Assembly (NCBI RefSeq): GCF_001792775.2
Contig: NZ_MLGE02000006.1
Span: 62,001-126,000 of the forward strand
Direction: 5' to 3'
Origin: Staphylococcus pseudintermedius
GTDB taxonomy: Bacteria; Bacillota; Bacilli; Staphylococcales; Staphylococcaceae
DNA length: 64,000 nucleotides
Shown here: piece by piece, positions 18,413 through 27,929 of the stretch
Position numbering within the stretch: the stretch's first letter is position 1
How the letters are laid out: every line of letters starts with the position of its first letter
The notes under the pieces: generated by a model
What the model was told of the DNA's origin: nothing
The model's database searches: none
What the model saw: only the letters and a program-made list of their open reading frames with translations
Made by a program: the position numbers and the translations under genes

Positions 18413-18613
18413 TGAGGTAAGAAAAAGTAGTTTGAACAATCGGTAGTTCCAGAAAATAGACGGCTGATGCGAGTCTATACCGACCTCAAGTGAATTGGTT
18501 CTTACTTGAAGCAACCAACTGAATCATAACTTAAAGCGAACAGTGACAATACTGTTAACAAAGGTGGTACCGCGCGTGAGCGTCCTTTCGGAGGACAATC
18601 ATGCGCTTTTTTT
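18413..18613 (+). ncRNA. T-box riboswitch 2, Trp specifier, leader of trpE
   Basis: The stem I base pairs gtaagaa (18416-18422) with ttcttac (18499-18505). An AAGTAG element (18425-18430) and GAAT-TGG (18492-18498) give a UGG specifier. The T-box sequence is at 18557-18576 (aacaaaggtggtaccgcgcg). A terminator with arms gcgcgt/atgcgc and gtcct/aggac ends in a T-run (18570-18613). Uncharged tRNA-Trp would stabilise the antiterminator and let transcription enter trpE, 28 bases on. I see no convincing promoter between the repeat and this leader. Confidence 0.92.
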
Positions 18614-18640
18614 AGTGCCGAAAATTGAAGGAGGAGCCCT

Positions 18641-20044
18641 ATGAACATTGCCTATCGCGTTTTAGATGCACCGATCAATCCAGAAACATTAGCACGACAT
18701 CGTCAACATAAAATTGTATTAGAAAGTGCCACAACATCGCAAACAAAGGGGCGATATTCTGTTGTCGCTTTTGATGCTTATGGGGAAGTCATTTTAACAG
18801 AATCACAATTAAATATTTTGGCCCCGCATCAAACGATTCAAGAAACGACTGCACCGTTTGAACAATTGAAAGCTTTTGTAGGGCAATATCACGCACAGAT
18901 TTCTGAACCAGAGCTTGAGGTATTACCTTTCATTTCAGGCTTTGTCGGTTATTGTAGTTTTGATTTAGTCCGACACGCGTTTCCAGTGCTACAACAATAT
19001 CCGGCAGCAGGTACAACGCATGATGTTCATTTTTATATGATTGAATCGGTATATGTATTTGACCATTATAAAGAACAAATTTACGTGATTGCGACAAACC
19101 TCTTTTCTAAAGCGACGGAACATGAATTATATGAGCGTCTAGATGAGATGATTGCGGAATTCAATCAAATTGAGTTGTTTGAAACGACGCAAGTACCTGA
19201 TTTACCTGAAAAAGTGATTGAGCCGAATATTGATGAGGCAACGTTTATTGCACAAGTACAGCAATTTAAAGGACGTATTCAACAAGGTGATATGTTCCAA
19301 GTCGTCCCATCACGCATTTATCGTTATGCACATCATTTTGGTGAACAATTGCATCCATTGACGTATCAGTTATATCAAAAATTGAAAAGGAACAATCCAA
19401 GCCCTTATATGTTTTATTTTAATATGGGTGGTCCTATTTTAGTGGGGAGTTCTCCTGAAAGTTTTGTGAAAGTCAAGTCAGGCAAAGTGATGACGAATCC
19501 TATTGCAGGAACCATTAAACGCGGCACCACTGATGAGGAAGATCAACAATTGGCAGAAACCTTGTTAAGTGATGAAAAAGAGTTGAGTGAACATCGGATG
19601 CTCGTTGACTTAGGACGTAACGATATTTTACGTATTGCTCAACCAGGAAGTTTGGAATTGACGAAATTGATGACGATAGAACGTTACGAACATGTTATGC
19701 ATATTGTCAGTGAAGTTATTGGTGATGTGGACCCAACACTTTCTCCTATTGATGTCATTGCGAGTTTATTACCGACTGGAACGGTATCAGGTGCGCCGAA
19801 ATTACGTGCGATTCAACGTATTTATGAAACGCAACCTTTAAAACGTGGTGTTTATAGTGGTGGCGTCGGTTATATTAATTGCGACCATACGTTAGATTTA
19901 GCACTCGCGATTCGTACGATGGTCATTGATGAGACCTATGTGCATGCTGAAGCAGGGTGTGGTGTTGTCTATGATTCGATTCCAGAGAAAGAATTGGCAG
20001 AAACACAATTGAAAGCTAAAAGTTTATTGGAGGTCACGCTATGA
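18641..20044 (+). CDS. trpE: Anthranilate synthase component I
   Basis: A 467-residue chorismate-binding enzyme that makes anthranilate from chorismate with ammonia supplied by TrpG. The N-terminal tryptophan feedback site motif is present as LESA (VLESATTS, about residues 27-34). The C-terminal catalytic domain shows GDMFQVVPSR, PSPYMFYF, GSSPESFVK, NPIAGTIKRG, DLGRNDILR, PTGTVSGAPK and GGVGYI. It is the first gene of the operon, with gaaggagg before ATG 18641. It overlaps trpG by 4 bases, which suggests translational coupling of the two subunits. Confidence 0.96.
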   Translation: MNIAYRVLDAPINPETLARHRQHKIVLESATTSQTKGRYSVVAFDAYGEVILTESQLNILAPHQTIQETTAPFEQLKAFVGQYHAQISEPELEVLPFISGFVGYCSFDLVRHAFPVLQQYPAAGTTHDVHFYMIESVYVFDHYKEQIYVIATNLFSKATEHELYERLDEMIAEFNQIELFETTQVPDLPEKVIEPNIDEATFIAQVQQFKGRIQQGDMFQVVPSRIYRYAHHFGEQLHPLTYQLYQKLKRNNPSPYMFYFNMGGPILVGSSPESFVKVKSGKVMTNPIAGTIKRGTTDEEDQQLAETLLSDEKELSEHRMLVDLGRNDILRIAQPGSLELTKLMTIERYEHVMHIVSEVIGDVDPTLSPIDVIASLLPTGTVSGAPKLRAIQRIYETQPLKRGVYSGGVGYINCDHTLDLALAIRTMVIDETYVHAEAGCGVVYDSIPEKELAETQLKAKSLLEVTL

Positions 20045-20625
20045 TTTTAGTCATTGATAATTATGATTCGTTTACGTATAACCTTGTCGATATGTTTCGC
20101 TTAAAGGAAGACGTTGTGGTGAAGTATCCGGATGACGACACATTGTATGACCTTCAACCAGATGCACTTGTTATTTCGCCAGGTCCAGGACATCCCGATG
20201 ATACGACGCGACTCCATGAGATTATCGAGCATTTTAAAGGTATACCGATTTTAGGAATTTGTCTCGGTGCACAAGCATTGTATCGGTATTATGGAGGCCG
20301 AGTCGTCGTCGCGTCGAAGGTCATGCATGGCAAAATTGATACGTTACAATTTGAAAAGTCGACACTGTTATATAAAGGGATTTCAGAACATTCTGATATT
20401 ATGCGCTATCACTCGCTCATTTGTGAAGAACAGTCGTTACCTAAAGGAATCCATATTACCGGTAGAACAAGTGACAGTATTCAATCGTTTGAACATCGAG
20501 TCCGACCGCATTATGGCATTCAATATCATCCGGAATCATTCGCAAGTATCGCGGTATCGGGCATTGTAGAAAACTTTTTAACAATCGTAAAGAAAGGTGT
20601 GTTGCCACATGACGTTACTGAATAA
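20041..20625 (+). CDS. trpG: Anthranilate synthase component II (glutamine amidotransferase)
   Basis: A 194-residue class I glutamine amidotransferase. It shows DNYDSFTYNL at the start, the oxyanion PGPGHP, the nucleophile elbow GICLGAQAL (Cys near 79), and the His-Glu pair in QYHPESFAS near 170. It hydrolyses glutamine and channels ammonia to TrpE. The pabA role in folate synthesis is a possible second job in some Firmicutes, but operon position favours TrpG. Its end overlaps trpD by 17 bases. Confidence 0.95.
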   Translation: MILVIDNYDSFTYNLVDMFRLKEDVVVKYPDDDTLYDLQPDALVISPGPGHPDDTTRLHEIIEHFKGIPILGICLGAQALYRYYGGRVVVASKVMHGKIDTLQFEKSTLLYKGISEHSDIMRYHSLICEEQSLPKGIHITGRTSDSIQSFEHRVRPHYGIQYHPESFASIAVSGIVENFLTIVKKGVLPHDVTE

Positions 20626-21613
20626 AATGATGAACTTTGAAGCACTCAATCATGAAGAAATGGGCGCGTTTATAGCGACGTTATTATCTGAAACGACGCC
20701 ATTAGAAGATAAAGTCGCATTACTTGTCGCTTATACGATGAAAGGTGAAACATCAGACGAATTGTATGCGTTATGTGAAAGCTTGATTCATACGATGTAC
20801 CCTGAACAACCGCAATATCTAGGCAGTATGTGTGTCTGCGGGACAGGTGGCGATGGCTCGAATAGTTTCAATATCTCCACAACCGTATCATTTGTGGCGG
20901 CAAGTGGTGGTATTGAAGTTGTTAAACATGGTAATAAAAGCGTCACATCACAGTCAGGGGGCATGGATATTTTACAAGCGATGGGCATAGCGACGACCCC
21001 TGTACAATCTGTGGTGCAACAGTTAAAAGATACACATTTGGCTTTTGTTAGTGCGACAGAATCTTACCCTGTGATGAAAAATATGCAGCCGGTCCGTGTG
21101 AAAGTGGGACGTCCAACAATTTTAAACCTTGTCGGCCCGATCATTAATCCGTTTGCGTTAGATTATCAGTCGATGGGGGTGTTTGATCCGACGAGAATGA
21201 TAAAAATTGCTGAAGTGTTACAGCGATTAGGCCGTAAAAGAGCTATTGTCATTCATGGGGCGAATGGCATGGATGAAGCGACGTTATCGGGTGACAATCA
21301 AATCGTTGAAATGGACCAAACGATAGGGATTCGTGAATATACAGTCAATGCGGCAGATTATGGATTGCGTTATGCACCAGATGAAGCGCTTCGAGGTGGG
21401 ACGCCAGAAGAAAATAAGGAAATAACACTAAACATTTTAAATGGAACGGATCAATCTGTAAGGAGAGACGTCGTGTTACTTAATGCAGGACTTGCGTTTT
21501 ACACAGCGGAAATTGTCGACACGATTGAAGCAGGGATCGCCCACGCAGCGTCATGTATTGATTCAGGCGCTGCATTCAAACAATATGAACAAGCAGGAGG
21601 TGTAGTCGTATGA
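20609..21613 (+). CDS. trpD: Anthranilate phosphoribosyltransferase
   Basis: A 334-residue enzyme that joins anthranilate and PRPP to give phosphoribosyl-anthranilate. Motifs: CGTGGDGSNSFNIST (PRPP binding), KHGNKSVTSQSGG, NLVGPIINP, VIHGANGMDEATLSG and RRDVVLLNAG. The wording is close to the S. aureus protein. ATG 20609, not the in-frame GTG at 20597, has aaaggtg 9 nt upstream and gives the expected MTLLNK start. Overlaps trpG and shares ATGA with trpC. Confidence 0.95.
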   Translation: MTLLNKMMNFEALNHEEMGAFIATLLSETTPLEDKVALLVAYTMKGETSDELYALCESLIHTMYPEQPQYLGSMCVCGTGGDGSNSFNISTTVSFVAASGGIEVVKHGNKSVTSQSGGMDILQAMGIATTPVQSVVQQLKDTHLAFVSATESYPVMKNMQPVRVKVGRPTILNLVGPIINPFALDYQSMGVFDPTRMIKIAEVLQRLGRKRAIVIHGANGMDEATLSGDNQIVEMDQTIGIREYTVNAADYGLRYAPDEALRGGTPEENKEITLNILNGTDQSVRRDVVLLNAGLAFYTAEIVDTIEAGIAHAASCIDSGAAFKQYEQAGGVVV

Positions 21614-22389
21614 CGATTTTAGATGACATTGTCGAATATAAAGAGCAGTTACTCGCTGAAGGTTACTATGAAACGTTATTGAACAATTTAGAAGAAGTAG
21701 CTGTGTCACACAAACGGACTGTAGCGGAACAATTTGAAAATGACCGTACAATTGGTGTGATCGCGGAAATTAAGTCAAAAAGCCCGACCGTTTTAGATAT
21801 ACCGGACCGTAATTTAGAGGAACAATTGCGATTGTATACAGCAGGAGGCGCATCAGCGATATCGATTTTAACGGATGAACAATATTTTGGGGGCAGTTAT
21901 GAACGGATGGCAGCCTTGACAAAACAGACTGATGTGCCGGTACTCTGTAAAGACTTTATGATTGATGAACGACAAATCGATGTGGCGAAAAAAGCAGGGG
22001 CGTCTATGATTTTACTCATCGTCAACATTTTAACAGATGAAGCATTGGCGCGATTACATGATTATGCGACAGCTCTCGGATTAGAAGTGCTTGTGGAAGT
22101 CCATGACCGACAAGAACTGGCACGAGCACATCGTATTCGACCGCAATTTGTTGGTGTAAACAACCGTGATTTGAGAAGTTTTAAGACTGATGTCAGTCAT
22201 ACCGGACAAATTTTAACTTCACGACACCCGGGTATACATTACATTTCAGAAAGTGGCATTAAGACGGTGTCGGATATCGAAACGCTTGTACCAACTAGGA
22301 TTGCAGGCGTACTGATCGGTGAAACATTGATGAAAGCGAATGATCCACAAGCAGAACTCCAAAGCTTTAAATTGCGTAAAGAGGTGTAA
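21610..22389 (+). CDS. trpC: Indole-3-glycerol phosphate synthase
   Basis: A 259-residue TIM barrel that closes CdRP to indole-3-glycerol phosphate with loss of CO2. Visible: IAEIKSKSPT (catalytic Lys/Glu), AGGASAISILTDEQYFGGS, VLCKDFMIDERQI, GVNNRDLRSF, ISESGIKT, GVLIGETLMKA. Start overlaps the trpD stop (ATGA). It is a separate polypeptide, not fused to TrpF as in enterobacteria. Confidence 0.95.
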   Translation: MTILDDIVEYKEQLLAEGYYETLLNNLEEVAVSHKRTVAEQFENDRTIGVIAEIKSKSPTVLDIPDRNLEEQLRLYTAGGASAISILTDEQYFGGSYERMAALTKQTDVPVLCKDFMIDERQIDVAKKAGASMILLIVNILTDEALARLHDYATALGLEVLVEVHDRQELARAHRIRPQFVGVNNRDLRSFKTDVSHTGQILTSRHPGIHYISESGIKTVSDIETLVPTRIAGVLIGETLMKANDPQAELQSFKLRKEV

Positions 22390-22390
22390 C

Positions 22391-23014
22391 ATGTATTTGA
22401 AATTTTGCGGATTTACACAAGAAGAAGACATCCGAGAAGCAGTCCAGCACGATATACAAGCAGTCGGATTTATCACGTATCCCAAAAGTGCACGCTACGT
22501 TGATTTAGCGCAACTGCAAAAACTAACTGCGCACGTTCCTAAAACGATGGATCGCGTGGCAGTGACTGTGAACACAACGATGGCACAACTAGAAGCCATC
22601 ATCGAACAAACTGCTATTAATACGATACAGTTTCATGGTACCGAATCAATAGACATGATTGCTACAGTGAAGGCGCGCTATCCTGACATACAATTGTTTA
22701 AAGCGATTCCTGCCGATGAAAAATTGTCGGACAACATCGAACGTTATGGAAATGTTGTTGATCGACTGTTAATTGATACACCGTCTAGCGCTTTTGGAGG
22801 CACAGGACAAGTATTTGATTGGCGTGTGTTGGATACGTTGTCGACGTCGAATTGTTTGGTGGCAGGTGGCGTCAACAGTGAGAATGTACGGCAGTTAATC
22901 CAACGTCACCCGAATATTGCGGGTATTGACATTGCAAGTGGTATTGAAAAGGCAAAAGGCCAAAAAGATCATGACAAAATGGCATATATTGTAAAAGTTT
23001 TGAAAGGAGAATGA
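22391..23014 (+). CDS. trpF: Phosphoribosylanthranilate isomerase
   Basis: A 207-residue TIM barrel catalysing the Amadori rearrangement of PRA to CdRP. Motifs: [12 protein letters not shown] (the usual KICG is KFCG here), [57 protein letters not shown] 22391 starts one base after the trpC stop codon with gaggtg upstream. Confidence 0.94.
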   Translation: MYLKFCGFTQEEDIREAVQHDIQAVGFITYPKSARYVDLAQLQKLTAHVPKTMDRVAVTVNTTMAQLEAIIEQTAINTIQFHGTESIDMIATVKARYPDIQLFKAIPADEKLSDNIERYGNVVDRLLIDTPSSAFGGTGQVFDWRVLDTLSTSNCLVAGGVNSENVRQLIQRHPNIAGIDIASGIEKAKGQKDHDKMAYIVKVLKGE

Positions 23015-23016
23015 CA

Positions 23017-24222
23017 ATGAAAAACATTCAATTAGAAGCAGATGAACATGGATTTTTCGGAGAGTACGGGGGCAAATACGTACCCGAAACGCTCATGCCA
23101 GCTATCGAAGGATTGAAAAAGGCTTATGATGCGGCGAAACAAGATCCTGAATTTCAACGTGACTATCGTCATTATTTAAAACATTACGTTGGACGCGAAA
23201 CGCCGCTTACGTATGCCGATTCTTACACGAAAGCATTAGGTGGCGCGAAAATTTATTTGAAACGTGAAGATTTGAATCATACGGGGGCACATAAAATTAA
23301 TAACGCGATTGGTCAAGCTTTACTCGCGAAACGCATGGGTAAGAAGAAGCTTGTCGCTGAAACTGGCGCAGGTCAACATGGTGTCGCAAGTGCAACAATT
23401 GCAGCGTTATTCGATATGGAACTCGTTGTATTTATGGGGGAAGAAGATATCCGTCGTCAACAACTCAATGTCTTTCGGATGGAGTTACTCGGGGCGGAAG
23501 TCGTACCTGTGACTGACGGACAAGGGACGTTATCAGATGCGGTGAATAAAGCACTTCAATATTGGGTCGCACATGTCGATGATACACATTACTTACTTGG
23601 TTCAGCGCTCGGACCGGACCCATTTCCGACGATGGTGCGCGATTTTCAACGTGTCATTGGTGATGAAATCAAAGCACAACTTCAAGAAAAAGAAGGGCGT
23701 TTACCGAATGCCGTCGTCGCGTGTGTCGGTGGTGGTTCCAATGCAATCGGTACGTTCTATCCATTTATTGAAGATGCATCAGTGAAGTTGTATGGCGTGG
23801 AAGCAGCAGGGGAAGGTATCGATTCAGAACGACATGCTTTAGCAATTAATAAAGGAAAAAAAGGTGTACTCCATGGAACGAAAATGTATTTAATTCAAGA
23901 TGACAACCATCAAATTAAATTGGCACATTCTATTTCAGCAGGCCTCGATTATCCGGGTGTGGGCCCTGAGCATAGTTATTACCATGACATAGGGCGCGTC
24001 GATTATGTCACTGCTGACGATAAAGAAGCGATGGAAGCACTCGTACGTTTCACAAAAGCAGAAGGGATTATTCCAGCAATTGAAAGTGCTCATGCTTTAA
24101 GTTATGTTGAAAAGCTCGCACCACAATTGGATAAAGATGACATTCTCGTCGTAACAGTGTCAGGTCGTGGTGATAAAGATATGGAAACGATTAAACATTA
24201 TATGGAAGAAAAGGAGGCGTAA
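23017..24222 (+). CDS. trpB: Tryptophan synthase beta chain
   Basis: A 401-residue PLP enzyme that joins indole and serine. The PLP lysine is in [10 protein letters not shown] (about residue 85), the catalytic Glu in AETGAGQHG, and the phosphate cup in GGGSNAIG. The COMM and gate region PGVGPEHSY and the C-terminal SGRGDKD are also present. Two ATG codons compete: 23011 lies one base after aaaggag, whereas 23017 has 7-nt spacing and is chosen. A TrpB1-type protein that works with the adjacent TrpA. Confidence 0.96.
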   Translation: MKNIQLEADEHGFFGEYGGKYVPETLMPAIEGLKKAYDAAKQDPEFQRDYRHYLKHYVGRETPLTYADSYTKALGGAKIYLKREDLNHTGAHKINNAIGQALLAKRMGKKKLVAETGAGQHGVASATIAALFDMELVVFMGEEDIRRQQLNVFRMELLGAEVVPVTDGQGTLSDAVNKALQYWVAHVDDTHYLLGSALGPDPFPTMVRDFQRVIGDEIKAQLQEKEGRLPNAVVACVGGGSNAIGTFYPFIEDASVKLYGVEAAGEGIDSERHALAINKGKKGVLHGTKMYLIQDDNHQIKLAHSISAGLDYPGVGPEHSYYHDIGRVDYVTADDKEAMEALVRFTKAEGIIPAIESAHALSYVEKLAPQLDKDDILVVTVSGRGDKDMETIKHYMEEKEA

Positions 24223-24224
24223 CG

Positions 24225-24974
24225 ATGCATGCGAAACAATTTGTAGCGTACATTATGGGTGGTCCAGAGTTTATAGCACAATTGAAAGCATTAGATGAAG
24301 TTGGCGCGGATTATGTTGAAATTGGTACCCCATTTTCTGATCCTGTCGCGGATGGTCCCATCATTATGGAAGCAGGACAGGCGGCGATTCGAGCAGGGAT
24401 GACGGCCCAGAAAATTTTTGATCAGCTGAAAACAGTGAACGGTCAGCTCAACACACGTTATTTACTGATGACGTATTATCATACGATTGAAACTTATGGA
24501 GAAGCGGCATTTATGGCTGAAGCAGAAGCGGCCGGTGTAGAAGGGCTCATCATTCCGGATATGCCGTTTGAATATATCGAACAATTGAAAGCCCGTTATC
24601 CAGAGCGACAGTTGAAATTCATCTCACTAATCGCGATGACTGCTGCACCTGAACGACGTCAACGCATCGCTCAATCCGCTGAAGGATTTATTTATACGAT
24701 CACAATGAATCAAATTACAGGTCAAAACGGCAATTTCCACCCTGAATTGAAGCAAAATATTTTAGATATTAAACAACATAGTGATGTGCCGGTGATGGCC
24801 GGATTTGGTATTCGTACACCTGAACATGTTCAAGAAATCATCGAAGTGGCTGATGGTGTCATTATCGGAAGTGAAATCGTTCGCCGTTTTAATGAAGAAG
24901 GCATTGAAGCAACGAAACAATATTTAGCGAGGGTTCGTGAAGCACTTGGTAAGCATCGTTCAACTGCACAGTAA
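24225..24974 (+). CDS. trpA: Tryptophan synthase alpha chain
   Basis: A 249-residue TIM barrel that splits indole-3-glycerol phosphate into indole and glyceraldehyde-3-phosphate. Catalytic Glu is in YVEIGTPFSDPVADGP and catalytic Asp in GLIIPDMPFEY. The phosphate-binding end is VMAGFGIRTPEHV with GVIIGSEIVRR. Last gene of trpEGDCFBA, 2 bases after trpB with aaggagg inside the trpB end. No strong terminator is visible immediately after it. Confidence 0.95.
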   Translation: MHAKQFVAYIMGGPEFIAQLKALDEVGADYVEIGTPFSDPVADGPIIMEAGQAAIRAGMTAQKIFDQLKTVNGQLNTRYLLMTYYHTIETYGEAAFMAEAEAAGVEGLIIPDMPFEYIEQLKARYPERQLKFISLIAMTAAPERRQRIAQSAEGFIYTITMNQITGQNGNFHPELKQNILDIKQHSDVPVMAGFGIRTPEHVQEIIEVADGVIIGSEIVRRFNEEGIEATKQYLARVREALGKHRSTAQ

Positions 24975-25093
24975 TTTGTCATATCAGTGTGAAGTTCAAA
25001 CGCTATTCATTCAGGCACCCCCGTTATATAATAAGTGTCAGTATAAAAATGATACTTGTAGGGGTAAGTTTTAAAATAAAGAGGTGCTGAACA

Positions 25094-25804
25094 ATGAATA
25101 AAGTGATGATTTTTGATTTAGACGATACGTTATATGATCAACTTTCAGGTTTTGAATATGCTTATTACCGTCATTTTGGTGATACGGATATCGGTGTAGA
25201 AAGGCTTTATCGTCATTTTCGTTTATATAGTGAAGAATTATTCGAAGCGACACAAACAGGCGCATTGTCGGTGCCGGACATGCATGTTGTACGCATCACA
25301 CGTGCAGTGGCGGACTTTGATATCGAGTTGCCTGAAGAGAAAGCACATGCCTTTCAACGTGATTACGAATATGCGCAACAACATATCAAATTGTCAACTA
25401 CGATTGTTGAAATGTTACAGTATTTAGTTCAAAAAAACGTCAAATTAGGTTTACTGACAAATGGGGAGTCAGACCGTCAGCGTGCCAAAATAAAAGCTTT
25501 AGGACTCGATCAATATATTCCAAAATCCAATATGTTTGTCTCAGCGGAACTGGGCTTATCGAAACCAGATCCAGCCATATTTGAAACAGTGGGCAAACAG
25601 ATGGATGTCGGTGCGAGTGACGCATACTTTATCGGTGATCATTTTGACAACGACATTTTAGGTGCAATGCAAGTCGGTTGGAAGGCTATCTGGTACAATC
25701 GCCGCAATCGCCCGCAAACTGATATGACTAAACAGCCGACAAAAACAGTGATGACGGAAAAAGCATTGTTTGAAGCGATTCAAAATATCATTGAAAGTGC
25801 ATAA
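25094..25804 (+). CDS. HAD family hydrolase (phosphatase, YjjG-like)
   Basis: A 236-residue HAD-superfamily protein. Motif I is FDLDDTLYD (nucleophile Asp and acid-base Asp at 8 and 10), motif II is LLTNGE, motif III is the Lys in LSKPDPAIF, and motif IV is FIGDHFDNDILGA. A helical cap sits between motifs I and II (C1 type). Such proteins dephosphorylate nucleotides or small sugar phosphates; the substrate is not readable. gaggtg precedes ATG 25094. Ends at its own hairpin. Confidence 0.82.
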   Translation: MNKVMIFDLDDTLYDQLSGFEYAYYRHFGDTDIGVERLYRHFRLYSEELFEATQTGALSVPDMHVVRITRAVADFDIELPEEKAHAFQRDYEYAQQHIKLSTTIVEMLQYLVQKNVKLGLLTNGESDRQRAKIKALGLDQYIPKSNMFVSAELGLSKPDPAIFETVGKQMDVGASDAYFIGDHFDNDILGAMQVGWKAIWYNRRNRPQTDMTKQPTKTVMTEKALFEAIQNIIESA

Positions 25805-25807
25805 TAT

Positions 25808-25851
25808 GAAAGCATGTGGAAGGATTAACGTTTCTTTCACATGCATTTTTA
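25808..25851 (+). terminator. Terminator of the HAD gene
   Basis: Arms gaaagcatgtg and cacatgcattttt form a hairpin with a T-run directly after the stop codon. Confidence 0.75.
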
Positions 25852-26261
25852 AATTTGTAATTAATAAGTCAATCTTAAGTAGGCTAATATGAAATCTAGC
25901 GAGTCAATATTCATTGCCAAGTGTGGTGTACTAACAAGGTAAAAGTAGTTGTAAGCACACGAACGAAAGCAAATGGAACGAATCTAGAAATAGGATAAAG
26001 AGTACAAGAAATTAGAAAAAAATATATATAAAACGCATAAAATGACAAAGTATATTACTGCGGTTCAGTGGGGTGGTATCTTTTTTATGACATTAAGAAA
26101 ATCAATAAATTATACATAAAATTAATAGTTCTGAAACATCACTGTAACAATAAAATTAATATTTTTTAATATAATTATAGTATAAAGTAATTATAAGTGA
26201 CATGCTGGGTATAATGTTGAAAGTGCATACAAGATATTAAAAGTGTAAAGGTGGAATAAAA
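25852..26261. other. AT-rich 410-bp region before the S1 protease gene
   Basis: No gene is supported. The stretch is markedly AT-rich, with runs such as aatatatataaaacg. A -10-like TATAAT at 26210-26215, with a poor -35, probably serves the protease gene. Confidence 0.45.
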
Positions 26262-26990
26262 ATGAAAAGAAAAATTTCAATCATACTCTGCTTATGTTTT
26301 TTATTGCCTATACTAACCTTAAGTAGTGCGAACGCTCAACAGCCAAGCCCTGGAACACAAACGATAGTAGATACGCAGAAAGACCCTAATGGTAAATTAA
26401 ACGCTAGATACGACCCGAGTTATACGCTTTATTGTTCCGCTGTTTTGATTACACCCAACATGTGGTTAACTGCAAAACATTGCGCTGGTAATCAAGAAAA
26501 AACAGGTTATATTGGTGCAGTGTATCCAGGTCAGTCCGGTGCGTCTACACCTTTTGGAATGATGAATATAAGTTTATATAAGCCAGACCCGGGTGTTGAT
26601 ATTGCGATTTTAAAAGGGACCGAAACAGATAAAAGTAGTGCTTATAAGTATTATATTAAAGGCTTTAAAACAGGTATTGTTGCTTATGATTTAGAGGGAC
26701 TTAAGAAATTAATTGGAAAGAAAATATATAGTTATGGATATCCTGGTGATAAAGGTGAGACGAAGCAGTATAGAAGTGAAGGCATTATCACTAATGTTAA
26801 CCCAATCACTAAGGAATTAAGTACTTCAATGCCATCCTCTCCTGGTCAATCAGGGTCGGGTGTGTTTTTAGAAAATGGCCAGTTTTTAGGTATCCTATAT
26901 GGCAATGAAAATAGAACAACCTATAAGAGCGCTAAAATACAGCCTATCGATCAAAGATTAAAAACATGGATTGATAATAACAAAGAGTAA
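26262..26990 (+). CDS. Secreted chymotrypsin-fold (S1) serine protease
   Basis: A 242-residue precursor with a signal peptide ending near SANA (residue 25). The catalytic triad is readable as H73 (LTAKHCAG), D113 (GVDIAIL) and S197 (PGQSGSG). Residues C58 and C74 flank the His with the same 16-residue spacing as Cys42 to Cys58 of chymotrypsin, so one disulfide is likely. The V8, Spl and exfoliative-toxin proteins of staphylococci have no such pair as far as I know. The cleavage preference cannot be read. The gene is AT-rich, stands alone between an AT-rich spacer and hairpins, and may be acquired. aaaggtgg precedes ATG 26262. Confidence 0.82.
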   Translation: MKRKISIILCLCFLLPILTLSSANAQQPSPGTQTIVDTQKDPNGKLNARYDPSYTLYCSAVLITPNMWLTAKHCAGNQEKTGYIGAVYPGQSGASTPFGMMNISLYKPDPGVDIAILKGTETDKSSAYKYYIKGFKTGIVAYDLEGLKKLIGKKIYSYGYPGDKGETKQYRSEGIITNVNPITKELSTSMPSSPGQSGSGVFLENGQFLGILYGNENRTTYKSAKIQPIDQRLKTWIDNNKE

Positions 26991-27057
26991 ACAGATAAAA
27001 GTAATTCAAAAAAGAGAAAGACCTCCTGCTTTATAAACATCTCTCTTAGCACATAGG

Positions 27058-27107
27058 CAAAGGTGACTTGAACTGAAACGCTTTACCTCAGTTTAGTCAT
27101 CTTTTGT
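27058..27107 (+). terminator. Terminator downstream of the S1 protease gene
   Basis: Nested arms aaaggtgact/agtcatcttt and aactga/tcagtt with a T-rich tail. Confidence 0.65.
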
Positions 27108-27187
27108 CTTATAGTAAGCAATGTTCAAATTACATTTAAGTTCAATGAGCGTTTGCTAATCCCAAATTCATCGTATGTAATAACAAT

Positions 27188-27231
27188 AAGACTGACATTT
27201 GAGTTTCCATTCCAACTCAATGCCAGTCTTA
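27188..27231. terminator. Hairpin between convergent genes
   Basis: Arms aagactg...ttgagtt and aactcaa...cagtctt form a stem with an internal bulge; a T-rich run on the minus strand suits termination of the PTPS-like gene. Confidence 0.6.
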
Positions 27232-27280
27232 TCCATCTTCTTAGATTTGTTTAACACAAGTGTCAAATCCGGCACTCACT

Positions 27281-27709
27281 TTACTGCGCCATAATGTTAC
27301 GTGTTAATTTAATGCCTTGCTCAGGTGTTTCATATAGCGAAATGGTGTTGAGTGACACGCCTTCTGGCAAATACTCATTAAAGCGTAACCATATCCAATG
27401 TGCAATATTTTCGACCGTCGTATTCATATCTGGCAATGTATCATTAATCAACTGTCCATCTAATAAGGGTTCCAAATGTTCGCGGTACACTTTATCAATA
27501 TCTTTAAAGTCGACTGCCATGCCATGTTCATCTGTTTTAGACCATAGCTCGACCTCTAATGTATACGTATGGTTTTCTAAATCGACATGTTCAGTATTTG
27601 AAAAGTAAATACGGTTATCACTCGTAAATTGATAGCGCGTCGTGACGATTAATGTTTTATGGTGGCGCGCAAAATGTTTCGGTGGTTGCACATGATCAAA
27701 CTTTGACAT
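27281..27709 (-). CDS. PTPS/QueD-like protein with atypical metal site
   Basis: A 142-residue T-fold protein resembling 6-pyruvoyl-tetrahydropterin/6-carboxytetrahydropterin synthases. It shows HTYTLEVELW, GMAVDFKDIDK, NTTVENIAHWIW and the pterin-anchoring Glu in LYETP. The usual zinc ligands are not all there: the CxxxHGH motif is represented only by DLENHTY, and the first His (FxAAH) is replaced by a FTSDNR segment. No queC, queE or queF lies beside it. It may be a divergent PTPS paralogue with another metal geometry or a non-catalytic role. ATG 27709 follows aggagaa. Confidence 0.7.
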   Translation of the reverse strand: MSKFDHVQPPKHFARHHKTLIVTTRYQFTSDNRIYFSNTEHVDLENHTYTLEVELWSKTDEHGMAVDFKDIDKVYREHLEPLLDGQLINDTLPDMNTTVENIAHWIWLRFNEYLPEGVSLNTISLYETPEQGIKLTRNIMAQ

Positions 27710-27929
27710 GAATTCTCCTCTTTTCTGCCCTTTTTTACTAGCTTAACATACGTTTTTAGTGATGTCGCATATGTGCTTTTAAGCGATTGTCTCCCTACTT
27801 TGTATCAAACTGTTTATTTTTATTTAGAAATATATCCCCATGTTACATTTTTGGAAGTGTGATAGAATAAGAAATGACAACTTTATCAAAATATTCCGAC
27901 ATCAAGCAAATGAAATAGGGGGGATTTCA

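Noticed and set aside
18125..18415. Frame running through repeat copy B towards the second T-box
   Set aside because: Composed of repeat sequence, no Shine-Dalgarno, and no link to a known leader peptide; Trp codons are not enriched.
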